From the NCBI RefSeq assembly GCF_003182075.1, contig NZ_QGTH01000013.1, positions 1-59,467 on the forward strand: DNA of 59,467 nt, in the 5' to 3' direction. Every line of letters starts with the position of its first letter. Within the stretch, counting starts at the first letter, position 1. This stretch comes from Finegoldia magna. GTDB taxonomy: Bacteria; Bacillota; Clostridia; Tissierellales; Peptoniphilaceae. Under the pieces are notes generated by a model. That model did no database searches. It saw nothing but the letters and a program-made list of their open reading frames with translations, and was not told where the DNA came from. The position numbers and the translations under genes are program-made. Positions 26,728-35,322 of the stretch are shown here, one piece after another.

Positions 26728-27951
26728 TTATAAATTTTCAATCTCTATTAACTCATTCTCGATTTCAAGCATTATATGATCCCAAGAATGTTTTAATACT
26801 AATTCGTGAATTTTTTCTGGTAATGGTTCTTTGTTTTGTACTCTGATTATTTGTTGTTCAATTCCTTTTGCTAATCTATCGACAAATGGTTCGATTTCTG
26901 AATCATAAGGTTCATCGATTGATTTGAGTCGTGGCATTTCGACAAATTCAATTGCGCTACTTTTATTTATTTCATCGCCTAATGTTTCGATTAGTCCTTC
27001 TATTTCTGTGACTACGACTCTCATTCCACAACCCAATGCTTCGATTGCGATAAGTCCCAATCCTTCATAATAGCTTGGCAAAATGTAGATGTCTGAATCT
27101 CTCATTTTATTGGAGAGTTTTTTCTGACAAGATGTGTTGTGCAAATCGAAGTGAAGTGAGTTTCCTGTGTTATCCCACAACTCAACTTTTGTTTCTATGT
27201 CGACATCTCCCACTAGTGTTAATTCCAAATTATCGTATTTTTCTTCTAGTTTTTTAAAAGCTTTGCAAAGTTCGTACACTCCTTTTGCGTGTGATAATTT
27301 CCCTGCAAACAATAATTTGATTCTGTCGTTTTGTGGATCTTCTTTTCTTCTGTAGAATATGTCGCTGTTGTAGCCTCCACCCATTACAACGATTTTTTCT
27401 TTGTCGATTCCAAATATATCGGAGATAGGTTCTACGTCTTTTTTGCTTAGTGCTAGGACTTTTTGTGCACGGTTTAGATTATTCACACAAGTCATAAACA
27501 ATTCTGGGTTGAGATTTGTTTGTCTGATGTCGGTTCCATGATTTAGTAATAAAACGGGAGTTTCATCGAAAATATCTAACACGAGACTGCTTAGCATCCA
27601 ACAATGATGAGATACGACTACGTCTGGTTGGAATTCTTTCTTTGCTTTTTTCAATTGTTTTGTGAATTCATTTGTCCAATCTTCAATCATATCGTGTGTC
27701 ATATCGCTGTATTTTGTGGAATCGTAGGGCATTTCATCGCTCATTCCAACTATTGGGAAGTTCAACTTTTCGCTTTTAAATTCCACTGGATATTTTTTGA
27801 TTGTTTCATCCAAATTTAATTGGATATTATCTTGTATTCCAAATATAGCAGCATTTTCATGATTTTGTTGCATAAATTGAATTACGTTGGTAAAATAAAC
27901 GCCGCTTCCTGTTTGCTTCGGAAGTTGCGCGATTACGTGTAGTATTTTCAT
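26728..27951 (-). CDS. Glycosyltransferase family 4 (GT-B)
   Basis: A 407-residue cytoplasmic glycosyltransferase. The N-lobe begins MKILHVIAQLPKQTGSGVYF with the acceptor-side Gly loop. The C-lobe carries KLLFAGKLSHAKGVYEL and the EX7E nucleotide-sugar motif in SYYEGLGLIAIEALGCG. It probably transfers a sugar to a surface glycan or glycolipid. It is monocistronic, with its own terminator, and divergent from the MATE gene. Donor and acceptor cannot be deduced. Confidence 0.88.
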   Translation of the reverse strand: MKILHVIAQLPKQTGSGVYFTNVIQFMQQNHENAAIFGIQDNIQLNLDETIKKYPVEFKSEKLNFPIVGMSDEMPYDSTKYSDMTHDMIEDWTNEFTKQLKKAKKEFQPDVVVSHHCWMLSSLVLDIFDETPVLLLNHGTDIRQTNLNPELFMTCVNNLNRAQKVLALSKKDVEPISDIFGIDKEKIVVMGGGYNSDIFYRRKEDPQNDRIKLLFAGKLSHAKGVYELCKAFKKLEEKYDNLELTLVGDVDIETKVELWDNTGNSLHFDLHNTSCQKKLSNKMRDSDIYILPSYYEGLGLIAIEALGCGMRVVVTEIEGLIETLGDEINKSSAIEFVEMPRLKSIDEPYDSEIEPFVDRLAKGIEQQIIRVQNKEPLPEKIHELVLKHSWDHIMLEIENELIEIENL

Positions 27952-28043
27952 GTTATCATCCTTTTTATTATTATTCTTACTTCTATATTATCATAATAAG
28001 ATTTTAATTTCTTTAGTTATTTATTGAATTTTTTTATAAATCA

Positions 28044-28072
28044 TTGATTATGTTTGTTTTTTAATGTATAAT
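28044..28072 (+). promoter_or_regulatory. Promoter of the MATE transporter gene
   Basis: TTGATT (28044-28049), a 17-base spacer and TATAAT (28067-28072), followed 19 bases later by AGGAGG. Confidence 0.75.
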
Positions 28073-28105
28073 AACTTGTATTATTTTGATTAGGAGGCGA
28101 TTATT

Positions 28106-29500
28106 ATAGAAAATTTAAACGAACAACGATCAAATCTTCTCGGCAATGAATCCATTCCGAAATTAATCTGGAAGTTTTCAGTTCCAGCTACTATAGGAAT
28201 GTTGGTTCAAGCTTTGTATAATGTTATAGATAGAATCTTCCTAGGTGCCGGTGTAAATCAAATGTCAATTGGTGGCGTTTATTTGATTTTCCCGATTTTT
28301 TTATTTTTGATGGCATTCGGAATGTTGATTGGTGTGGGTGGCAATTCCCTTTCTTCAATCAAATTTGGTGAAGGTAAGAAAAAAGAATCAGAAATCATTC
28401 TTGGCACATCTATGTTTTTATCTATTATTTTCGGGATTTTGATATCAGCGATTTTTCTTTTAAATTTAAAATGGTTTTTGAAAATTTTCGGCGCAAGTGA
28501 CACTTTGATGCCTTACGCTTATGAATATGGAAAAATTATTTTGTATGGTGCACCTTTTCAAATGGTTGGTTTTGCAATGAACAACTTCATCCGTGGCGAA
28601 GGAAATCCTAGAGCTGCGATGGTGACGATGTTCATCGGTGCAATCAGCAATATTATTTTGGATTATGTGTTCATTTTCCCTATGAAAATGGGAGTGCAAG
28701 GAGCTGCTTGGGCGACTATTATAGGCCAATTTTTGTCTTGTATTTGGGTTGTTAGATATTTTCTTTCAGACCGTGCACTGTTGAGACTTAAAAAGGAAAC
28801 ATTCAAGCTTGATTTGCACTACTGCAAGCAAATTTTTGCACTGGGTTCTGCTCCATTCGCAATGCAACTTGTAGCTAGTGGTATTAATATTATTTTCAAC
28901 AATTCCCTTAAAATTTACGGTGGAGATTTGGCGACATCATCTATGAGCGTTATCTACAGTGTCTCACAAATTGCATTCATGCCAATTTTCGGTATTAACC
29001 AAGGTATTCAACCAATTTTAGGATTTAATTTTGGAGCGCACAAATACAGACGTGTTCAGCACACTCTAAGAATTGCAGTTGTTGCAGGAACTGTGTATAT
29101 GGTTTTGAACTGGGCATTCACTATGCTTAGACCAGATTTGTTGGTGAAGATTTTTATTTCAAGACCAGAAGATTATGCAGTCATCAAGGACATTGCAATT
29201 CCTGGACTTAGAATATACAATTCGATGATTTTCATGCTTGGATATTCCATAATTGGATCGTCATTATTCCAAGCAATCGGCAAACCAAAAATTGGTTTCA
29301 TATTGACAATGACAAGACAACTTATTTATTTGTTGCCGTTGATGTTGATTTTCCCAAAACTTTTCGGACTTACAGGCGTGTGGTCAGCGATGCCAGTGTC
29401 TGACGTTTTATCCACATTAACTACAACTTATTTCTTGGTTAAATCAGGATTTTTGGTTAAAACAATTCACAACGACGACGAATTTGTTCTTGGAATTTAA
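28106..29500 (+). CDS. MATE-family efflux transporter with a non-AUG start
   Basis: An integral membrane protein of about 464 residues of the multidrug and toxic compound extrusion family, with about 12 helices. Homology begins well before the first ATG (28199): the upstream frame reads ENLNEQRSNLLGNESIPKLI then WKFSVPATIG, the normal N-terminus (LG-x-E-x-I-P-K-L). AGGAGG (28092-28097) is followed by ATT at 28103 and ATA at 28106, with no ATG, GTG or TTG at usable distance. I place the start at ATA 28106 (eight-base spacing); ATT 28103 is the alternative. Either would be a rare initiation codon. The substrate is not predictable. Confidence 0.85.
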   Translation: MENLNEQRSNLLGNESIPKLIWKFSVPATIGMLVQALYNVIDRIFLGAGVNQMSIGGVYLIFPIFLFLMAFGMLIGVGGNSLSSIKFGEGKKKESEIILGTSMFLSIIFGILISAIFLLNLKWFLKIFGASDTLMPYAYEYGKIILYGAPFQMVGFAMNNFIRGEGNPRAAMVTMFIGAISNIILDYVFIFPMKMGVQGAAWATIIGQFLSCIWVVRYFLSDRALLRLKKETFKLDLHYCKQIFALGSAPFAMQLVASGINIIFNNSLKIYGGDLATSSMSVIYSVSQIAFMPIFGINQGIQPILGFNFGAHKYRRVQHTLRIAVVAGTVYMVLNWAFTMLRPDLLVKIFISRPEDYAVIKDIAIPGLRIYNSMIFMLGYSIIGSSLFQAIGKPKIGFILTMTRQLIYLLPLMLIFPKLFGLTGVWSAMPVSDVLSTLTTTYFLVKSGFLVKTIHNDDEFVLGI

Positions 29501-29547
29501 AAAAGGTTTGAATATTGGATTTCCAATGTTCAAACCTTTATTTTTTT
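29501..29547. terminator. Bidirectional terminator between convergent genes
   Basis: A long stem (AAAGGTTTGAA...TTGGA with TCCAA...TTCAAACCTTT) has a T run on both strands. It can end the MATE transcript and the tldD-tldE operon. Confidence 0.9.
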
Positions 29548-29839
29548 AGAATATAAATACCGAAACTAGAATAGACACTACAGCCGTTATCATTATCATA
29601 GGTAGTTTGTAATCAGAAGATGTTTTCTTGAATGATCCTTTATTGAAAATTGCAAACACAGCCGAAGCTACTACAAAAATTGTAGCTGCTATTTTCAAAA
29701 ATCCTACAGCATCAAACTCATTTGTCCTGAAAAATCTGTAGATTGTTATCAACAAAATATATCCAATACAATACGCATATAATTCCAACACTCCAAATCT
29801 ATCTTTTTGTTTCAATTTTACCTCCTTATTTTCCTGCAA
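29546..29839 (-). CDS. Small membrane protein of unknown function
   Basis: A 97-residue protein: a charged N-terminus (KEVKLKQKDRFGVLELYAY) and about three hydrophobic segments (residues 20-37, 46-64, 79-97). Proteins with this K-x-x-DR-x-G-x-x-E start occur as small membrane proteins in Firmicutes; function unknown. Its ATG overlaps the tldE end by 14 bases, so it is the third gene of the tld operon. Confidence 0.72.
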   Translation of the reverse strand: MQENKEVKLKQKDRFGVLELYAYCIGYILLITIYRFFRTNEFDAVGFLKIAATIFVVASAVFAIFNKGSFKKTSSDYKLPMIMITAVVSILVSVFIF

Positions 29840-31115
29840 TAGTCACATTATCAAACGCAATAACAGCTGGTGCTAAGCTGTTTTTGCGAGATTTCAATTC
29901 TTTTGAGAAAATCATAGAATCTTGAACTTCTTTTACATTTAATGAAATTGAACCACCTGTTATGAATGATTCCTCGCCATCTTTTACAAGTCTTGCAAGT
30001 CTGAATTCTCCACCGAAATCTCCCGTAGCACTGTCCATCAAGAATGATGAGAACGCCAACACTTCAATGTAATCTTGTGATTTTAATTCTTCGGCAGAAA
30101 TATCTCCACCATTTACTTCGAAAACTGGTGATTGTCCCATATTTTTTACGTTCAAATAATAACTATACTTTGCGTTAGTAACCAAGTTTTCTACGACACC
30201 ATTTTTGTACAAATCATATTCTACAAGTTTTTTACCTTCTGAATCGACAGGTCTTTTGTTGATTGATGTCTCCAATGTTGGATTGATTTTCATGTTGAAG
30301 TTTACTTTTGGATTATCTCCGAAAAATCTCTCGCCTAATTTAGCAGAGCTGATTTGTTGATAAATCATGGCATCTCTTGCTTGGTCGTAATAGTAATACA
30401 AGAATTCTTCAACAGCTTCGTTTGATAAAATAACTCTCATATTTTCCATTTTTTCATTTCTAACTGCGCTGGATCTTTTTTCAGTTTCCAAAAGTTGTTT
30501 GTCGACGATTTCTTCGATTTTTAAGTAATCGATACTTGTCAAATCATATCCGTTGAATATTTCAACAGGTTCATCACCAACGTTGCAATCAGTTACGATT
30601 TCAAACGTAAATTTGTTGGATGGATATTCTACATCCACACCCTTTGATGTAACGACATGCTTGTGATTTTCGTAGGCGAAAATCTCACAAGAATTCACTT
30701 TTGATTGGTAGCCGTAATCTTTGTAGATAACATCGTGTACTTTTTTGAAATTATCTGTCAAATCTTCGCACACTTTGATGTCTTTGAGTGTGGCATAACC
30801 TTCTTCTTTTTCTGGAAGTTCGTAGTATTTGTTCTTGACAAATTTCGCTGCAAAAGCAGTTCTGTCGATTTTTTCTTTGATTTCGTCTTCACTGTCATTT
30901 AAATTCAACACAACTGTGCTGTCACCTTTGAATTTGTCGCCATTTTCTTCAAAATCCACGAATACTCTTACAGATGTTTCATTAGTCACACAACTTCTGT
31001 TCATGTCTACTTTGTCTTTTATCAAAAATATTTCGTTGGATTTGGACACAGTGTTGACAACTATCCAGTCGGTAATTTTTTCGTTTTGTTTTAATATATT
31101 TATTAATCTTTCCAT
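29826..31115 (-). CDS. tldE: TldE/PmbA-type metalloprotease partner
   Basis: A 429-residue protein of the TldD/PmbA family that lacks the HExxxH motif, as expected for the TldE partner. TldD and TldE form a heterodimeric zinc protease that degrades unfolded or modified peptides. The C-terminal half contains SGGDFGGEF-type and GGSISLNVKEVQDS segments typical of the family. The gene starts at the last base of tldD (31115). Confidence 0.88.
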   Translation of the reverse strand: MERLINILKQNEKITDWIVVNTVSKSNEIFLIKDKVDMNRSCVTNETSVRVFVDFEENGDKFKGDSTVVLNLNDSEDEIKEKIDRTAFAAKFVKNKYYELPEKEEGYATLKDIKVCEDLTDNFKKVHDVIYKDYGYQSKVNSCEIFAYENHKHVVTSKGVDVEYPSNKFTFEIVTDCNVGDEPVEIFNGYDLTSIDYLKIEEIVDKQLLETEKRSSAVRNEKMENMRVILSNEAVEEFLYYYYDQARDAMIYQQISSAKLGERFFGDNPKVNFNMKINPTLETSINKRPVDSEGKKLVEYDLYKNGVVENLVTNAKYSYYLNVKNMGQSPVFEVNGGDISAEELKSQDYIEVLAFSSFLMDSATGDFGGEFRLARLVKDGEESFITGGSISLNVKEVQDSMIFSKELKSRKNSLAPAVIAFDNVTIAGK

Positions 31116-32539
31116 TAACTTAAAATCCCCTTTGCCTTAATATATGATCCACCAGTCGATGTCTTAACCCATTCTTTCCAGCCTTTTCCGCAATATCCTC
31201 CACCAGAAAGTACAAGTCCGTTGGAAACTTGCGTGATTGATTGCAACAAATCAGGTACATATCCTGTCAAATAAACTGGGCTTACGATTTTGCCAGTTAA
31301 TTTGCCGTCTATGATTTCACGGCCTTTCATTGCAACGCATTGAATTCCCCAGTTTTTTGGATCTTCCATTCCAGATGAGAAACCTTCCAACAAATATCCT
31401 TTGTCAACGGATTTAATCATATCTTCAACGGAATCTTCGCCTTCTTCAAAGAAAGTGTTAGTCATACGAGTGTAAGCTTTTCTCTTGAAAGATTCTCTCT
31501 TGCCGTTTCCTGTGGATTCTTGTCCCAACAAAATCGCAGACAATTCGTCGCACATTCCATGACGCAAAATTCCCTTGTCGATAATCACAGTATCTCTTCC
31601 CAAGTTACCTTCGTCATCGAATAAATAGCTTGACACTTCATCGAAAGCAGTCGCACCGTCGTGCATTATTATCTTGTCACTTGCAACTCTCTTGTCTTGG
31701 TATTCTTTTCCTTTTGCACGTTCTTTTACATACATATCCATTTCAGCTCCGTGGCCGAAAGCTTCGTGAGCTATAAGTCCTGTAAAATCAGGATCGCAAA
31801 TTATGTCGTATTCTCCAGGAACAACTCTGTCTGCTGTAAGTAATTCTTCAGTCCTTCTGCAAGCATCATCCGCTGCTTTTTTGAATTCAGAAATCAATTC
31901 ACTTCCACACAATCCAGAACTAGAAATGAAATCTAGCTTAGTATTCTTTCCATCAGTTGCTGCTGCCATTGCAAATCCTGTTGAATAAGCGTAAGATTGG
32001 TACAAATCTTTGTTTTTCGATAAGAAAATTTTATTAACTTGCGTAATATTCAATCTCAAAGAAAGTTGAACGATTTTTTCGTACTTCGCTTTAACTTCGT
32101 CGTGAATTTTTTGCAAAGTAGTGATTATTTTTTCAGGATTATCTTCTTCTGGTAAGTTTTCAACTTCAGTGATTCTTTCTTTTGTAATTTCATCATCATT
32201 TGGAAGTCTGTCGTAAGTTACTCTATCCAAGCCTTCGACGATTTTTTTACGATCTTCAAGTGCGATTTTACGGACATTTTCGCATACTTCATCTACATTT
32301 ACTTCATTAAATGAATACTCACTAAATCCCAAATCAGTGTACACTCTGATTACGAATCCTCTTTGGTAATCAGGAGATGGATTTAATGAAATTGCTGATG
32401 TAGTCACAGAATAACTTGCCCCATCAACATCGCAACCCAAAATAGAAACGTATTTGAAATCAGTTTCCAATTTTTTTATAATTTCTTGTAATTTAGATTT
32501 ATTATCTAATAAAAATTTTGATGTAGTTAGTTTTTTCAT
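31115..32539 (-). CDS. tldD: TldD zinc metalloprotease
   Basis: A 474-residue cytoplasmic protease subunit. The metal site HEAFGHG gives HExxxH at His258 and His263. The family C-terminus GKGWKEWVKTSTGGS and LSGGGYCGKG with a conserved Cys are present. Coupled to tldE by a one-base overlap. In other bacteria TldD/E processes peptide antibiotics or antitoxins; no such substrate is encoded next to it here. AGGGGT precedes the ATG. Confidence 0.92.
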   Translation of the reverse strand: MKKLTTSKFLLDNKSKLQEIIKKLETDFKYVSILGCDVDGASYSVTTSAISLNPSPDYQRGFVIRVYTDLGFSEYSFNEVNVDEVCENVRKIALEDRKKIVEGLDRVTYDRLPNDDEITKERITEVENLPEEDNPEKIITTLQKIHDEVKAKYEKIVQLSLRLNITQVNKIFLSKNKDLYQSYAYSTGFAMAAATDGKNTKLDFISSSGLCGSELISEFKKAADDACRRTEELLTADRVVPGEYDIICDPDFTGLIAHEAFGHGAEMDMYVKERAKGKEYQDKRVASDKIIMHDGATAFDEVSSYLFDDEGNLGRDTVIIDKGILRHGMCDELSAILLGQESTGNGKRESFKRKAYTRMTNTFFEEGEDSVEDMIKSVDKGYLLEGFSSGMEDPKNWGIQCVAMKGREIIDGKLTGKIVSPVYLTGYVPDLLQSITQVSNGLVLSGGGYCGKGWKEWVKTSTGGSYIKAKGILS

Positions 32540-32658
32540 GTTCTACCCCTTTCATTAATAATTATAGTAAATACTTCTAGCTATTACAATGAATTTCAAG
32601 AAAATGATATCACAAAATTAGATAATGGAGTAAAATATGTATAAAGGAGTGTAGCATT

Positions 32659-32880
32659 ATGAAAATTAATATTCAATTAACTCAAGAAGAAATGATTCTC
32701 GCGAAAACTTATGCGAAAAATCATTCTATTACTTTGGAGGACGCTTTTAAAAATGCTTTATTCGAAAAAATTGAGGATGAATACGACGCAATCACAGCTG
32801 AAAAAGCATATGAAGATTATCTAAAAGATGAAAAAAATAGCAAACCAATTTCTGAATTATGGAAAGATTTAGACTTGTAA
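32659..32880 (+). CDS. RelB/RHH-like antitoxin-type protein (solitary)
   Basis: A 73-residue protein with an N-terminal ribbon-helix-helix pattern (KINIQLTQEEMILAKTYAKN) and an acidic C-terminus ending PISELWKDLDL, as in RelB-type antitoxins (DUF6290 group). An AAAGGAG site precedes the ATG. No RelE-like toxin follows: the next gene (pdxS) is convergent. It is either an orphan antitoxin or a small repressor. Confidence 0.75.
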   Translation: MKINIQLTQEEMILAKTYAKNHSITLEDAFKNALFEKIEDEYDAITAEKAYEDYLKDEKNSKPISELWKDLDL

Positions 32881-32887
32881 TAAACCT

Positions 32888-32915
32888 AAAAATGGCTACC
32901 GATTTTCAGGTAGCC
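32888..32915 (-). terminator. Terminator of pdxS
   Basis: GGCTACC pairs with GGTAGCC around an eight-base loop; on the minus strand it is followed by five T. Confidence 0.85.
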
Positions 32916-32932
32916 ACTGTAATTTATTCGTT

Positions 32933-33775
32933 TTATCTATTAGCCATGATGACTTTTATCTCATCTGGATTAATTCCAACCATTGCTTCTCCCAAATCTT
33001 TGCTCACTTCAAGCAATACATCTGGATTGTTGTAATTTTCCACAGCTTTTACGATAGCCTTGGCACGTTTTTCAGGATTTCCACTTTTGAAAATTCCACT
33101 ACCAACAAACACACCTTCAGCTCCCAATTGTCTCATCAACGCCGCATCAGCAGGAGTTGCAACTCCACCTGCAGAAAAATTAAGTACAGGTAATTTTCCA
33201 TTTTCGTGAACGTATTTCAATAATTCAAAGCAAACTCCCATTTCTTTTGCTTTGTCGTATAATTCATCTTCCTTCAAAGACTTCACCAATGAAATTTCGC
33301 CCATGATTTGTCTCATATGTGTAACAGCTTGGACAACATCTCCAGTTCCAGCTTCACCTTTTGTTCTAATCATCTTAGCGCCTTCTTTGATTCTTCGTAA
33401 AGCTTCCGATAAATTTCTCGCTCCACAAACAAAAGGAGTGTTAAATTTCGATTTGTCGATATGATACTTGTCATCTGCCGGAGACAAAACTTCTGATTCG
33501 TCAATGTAATCAATTCCCAAAGATTCCAAAATTTGTGCTTCAACAAAATGGCCAATTCTAACTTTTGCCATTACAGGAATTTTGACAGCTTTCATAATTT
33601 CTTCAATCATTTTAGGATCGCTCATTCTGCTAACTCCTCCTGCAGCTCTAATATCTGCAGGAACTCTTTCAAGTGCCATTACGCTTACTGCTCCTGCTGC
33701 TTCTGCAATCCTCGCTTGTTCAGCATTGATTACATCCATTATTACTCCGCCCTTTAATTTTTCATTTATATCCAT
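32933..33775 (-). CDS. pdxS: Pyridoxal 5'-phosphate synthase lyase subunit
   Basis: A 280-residue PdxS (Pdx1), a TIM-barrel enzyme that builds PLP from ribose 5-phosphate, glyceraldehyde 3-phosphate and ammonia. The catalytic Lys regions are visible in [15 protein letters not shown] and [14 protein letters not shown], and the phosphate site in [15 protein letters not shown]. The start at 33775 ([15 protein letters not shown]) has a GAGGTG site; a longer in-frame ATG does not. The glutaminase pdxT normally follows pdxS, but here the next gene is an unrelated convergent one. A MocR-type regulator is divergent. Confidence 0.93.
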   Translation of the reverse strand: MDINEKLKGGVIMDVINAEQARIAEAAGAVSVMALERVPADIRAAGGVSRMSDPKMIEEIMKAVKIPVMAKVRIGHFVEAQILESLGIDYIDESEVLSPADDKYHIDKSKFNTPFVCGARNLSEALRRIKEGAKMIRTKGEAGTGDVVQAVTHMRQIMGEISLVKSLKEDELYDKAKEMGVCFELLKYVHENGKLPVLNFSAGGVATPADAALMRQLGAEGVFVGSGIFKSGNPEKRAKAIVKAVENYNNPDVLLEVSKDLGEAMVGINPDEIKVIMANR

Positions 33776-33800
33776 TAAAATCACCTCGCCTTTATAATAC

Positions 33801-33813
33801 ATGCAAATTGCAT
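33801..33813. promoter_or_regulatory. Palindrome ATGCAAATTGCAT in the pdxS/mocR intergenic region
   Basis: A 6-1-6 perfect inverted repeat lies between the divergent pdxS and MocR-type regulator genes, next to a TATTAT on the minus strand (33799-33794). It is a good candidate operator for the adjacent regulator. No experimental link is visible. Confidence 0.45.
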
Positions 33814-33884
33814 CTAATCATAGTAGCAAAATAAAATAATTTTATGGGTACAGATGTGTTATACTTAATCCAACGGAGGATTTT

Positions 33885-35264
33885 ATGTTCATAAATTTAA
33901 ACGACAAAGATTATTTGTATAATCAAATTTACGATTCTATAAAAGAAAAGATTAACACGAAACAATTGAAGACTAATGACAAGCTTCCTTCTATTAGAAA
34001 ATTATCAAATGAGCTGAATATTTCGATAAATACTGTATCCAATGCCTATTATCAATTGGAAAAGGAAGGATACATTCGTTCCAGTGAGAGAAGTGGATTT
34101 TTTGTGGAAAAATCTGGTCATATTTTGCAAAGCGATACAAACTTAGATGATGAGGATATGATTGTTGAAGAAAAGAATTCTTACCTGTATGATTTTTCAT
34201 TTTCAGGTGTGGATAAATCTTGTTTTAAATACAAGCAAATCAGAAAGGCTTTCAGAGATTCTATTAATGAAGATGATGATGCTATTTTGGGTAAGGTCGA
34301 TGGTTTAGGATTATTTTCGTTAAGGTGTTCTATTTCAAATTATTTGAAAGATTTCAGAGAAATTATCGTGAATCCCAACCAAATCGTCGTGAGTTCCGGC
34401 AGCAACGAGTTGTTGATTTTGATTAAAAACCTTCTTAACAATCCCGTTTTTGGTTTTGAAAATCCTGGATATGCTTATCACGGAATTGGTTTTTACAATA
34501 ATTTCAACAGTACGCCGATTGATGTGAATGAAGATGGAATTGATATAGATTTTCTGAAACAAACAGATGCGAATGTTGTAAGCGTGACTCCTTCTCATCA
34601 GTTTCCTACTTCTGCGATTATGCCGATTAATAAAAGGATTGATCTGTTGAATTGGGCTTACGAAAAAAATAATCGCTACATAATCGAAGATGACTACGAC
34701 GCAGAATTCAAATACAAGCTTCGTCCTATCGCCCCTCTGAAAACTTTGGATGTGAATGATAAGGTGATTTACATCGGGAATTTTTCACGTACTGTAACCC
34801 CTGCGATGCGTGTGAGTTTTATGGTTTTGCCTAAAAATTTGATGAATAAATTTTATTCTGTGCTAAAATCTGAGAGATGTCCTGTGTCGATTTTCGTTCA
34901 ATCTGCTTTGTCTAAGTTTATCGACAGTGGAGATTTTGAAAAGCAGGTCAATCAGATGAAGAAGGTGTACGCAAAAAAATACGAGATTATTTTTTCAAAA
35001 ATTAACGGCTGCAAATTCATTGATTTTGAGAAAACTGATTGTGGAACATCTGTCGTAATCAAGGTCGATAAGAGGATTGACAGTAATGTTTTGTTGAAAA
35101 CTTTGAGGGAAAAATCAGTGTATGTGAATTCTATCGATGATTTTTATTTGGATAAAAATATGAACACTAATGTGTTTTTGATTGGGTTTGCGAAGATGAG
35201 CTACGATGATATCTCTAATGGTATGGATATTATCGTAAATGTTGTAAATAATCTTGTCAATTAG
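33885..35264 (+). CDS. MocR/PdxR-family regulator with Arg at the PLP-lysine position
   Basis: A 459-residue fusion of a GntR-type winged helix (residues 1-75; KLPSIRKLSNELNISINTVSNAY) and a fold-type I aminotransferase domain. The aminotransferase part keeps EDDYDAEF and the SRTVTPAMR segment. The family reads FSK-x-x-x-P at this site, where Lys forms the aldimine with PLP; here it is FSR (Arg302, codon CGT at 34788). It lies divergent from pdxS, as PdxR activators do. It may control pdxS while binding PLP non-covalently, or sense something else. Confidence 0.88.
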   Translation: MFINLNDKDYLYNQIYDSIKEKINTKQLKTNDKLPSIRKLSNELNISINTVSNAYYQLEKEGYIRSSERSGFFVEKSGHILQSDTNLDDEDMIVEEKNSYLYDFSFSGVDKSCFKYKQIRKAFRDSINEDDDAILGKVDGLGLFSLRCSISNYLKDFREIIVNPNQIVVSSGSNELLILIKNLLNNPVFGFENPGYAYHGIGFYNNFNSTPIDVNEDGIDIDFLKQTDANVVSVTPSHQFPTSAIMPINKRIDLLNWAYEKNNRYIIEDDYDAEFKYKLRPIAPLKTLDVNDKVIYIGNFSRTVTPAMRVSFMVLPKNLMNKFYSVLKSERCPVSIFVQSALSKFIDSGDFEKQVNQMKKVYAKKYEIIFSKINGCKFIDFEKTDCGTSVVIKVDKRIDSNVLLKTLREKSVYVNSIDDFYLDKNMNTNVFLIGFAKMSYDDISNGMDIIVNVVNNLVN

Positions 35265-35293
35265 ATTACAAAATAATGTAAAAGAGTTATAAT
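35265..35293 (+). promoter_or_regulatory. Promoter of pepD
   Basis: ATTACA (35265-35270), a 17-base spacer and TATAAT (35288-35293), with AGGAGG ahead of the ATG at 35323. The -35 box is imperfect. Confidence 0.5.
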
Positions 35294-35322
35294 AAAGTAA
35301 GAATATATATAGGAGGTTACTC

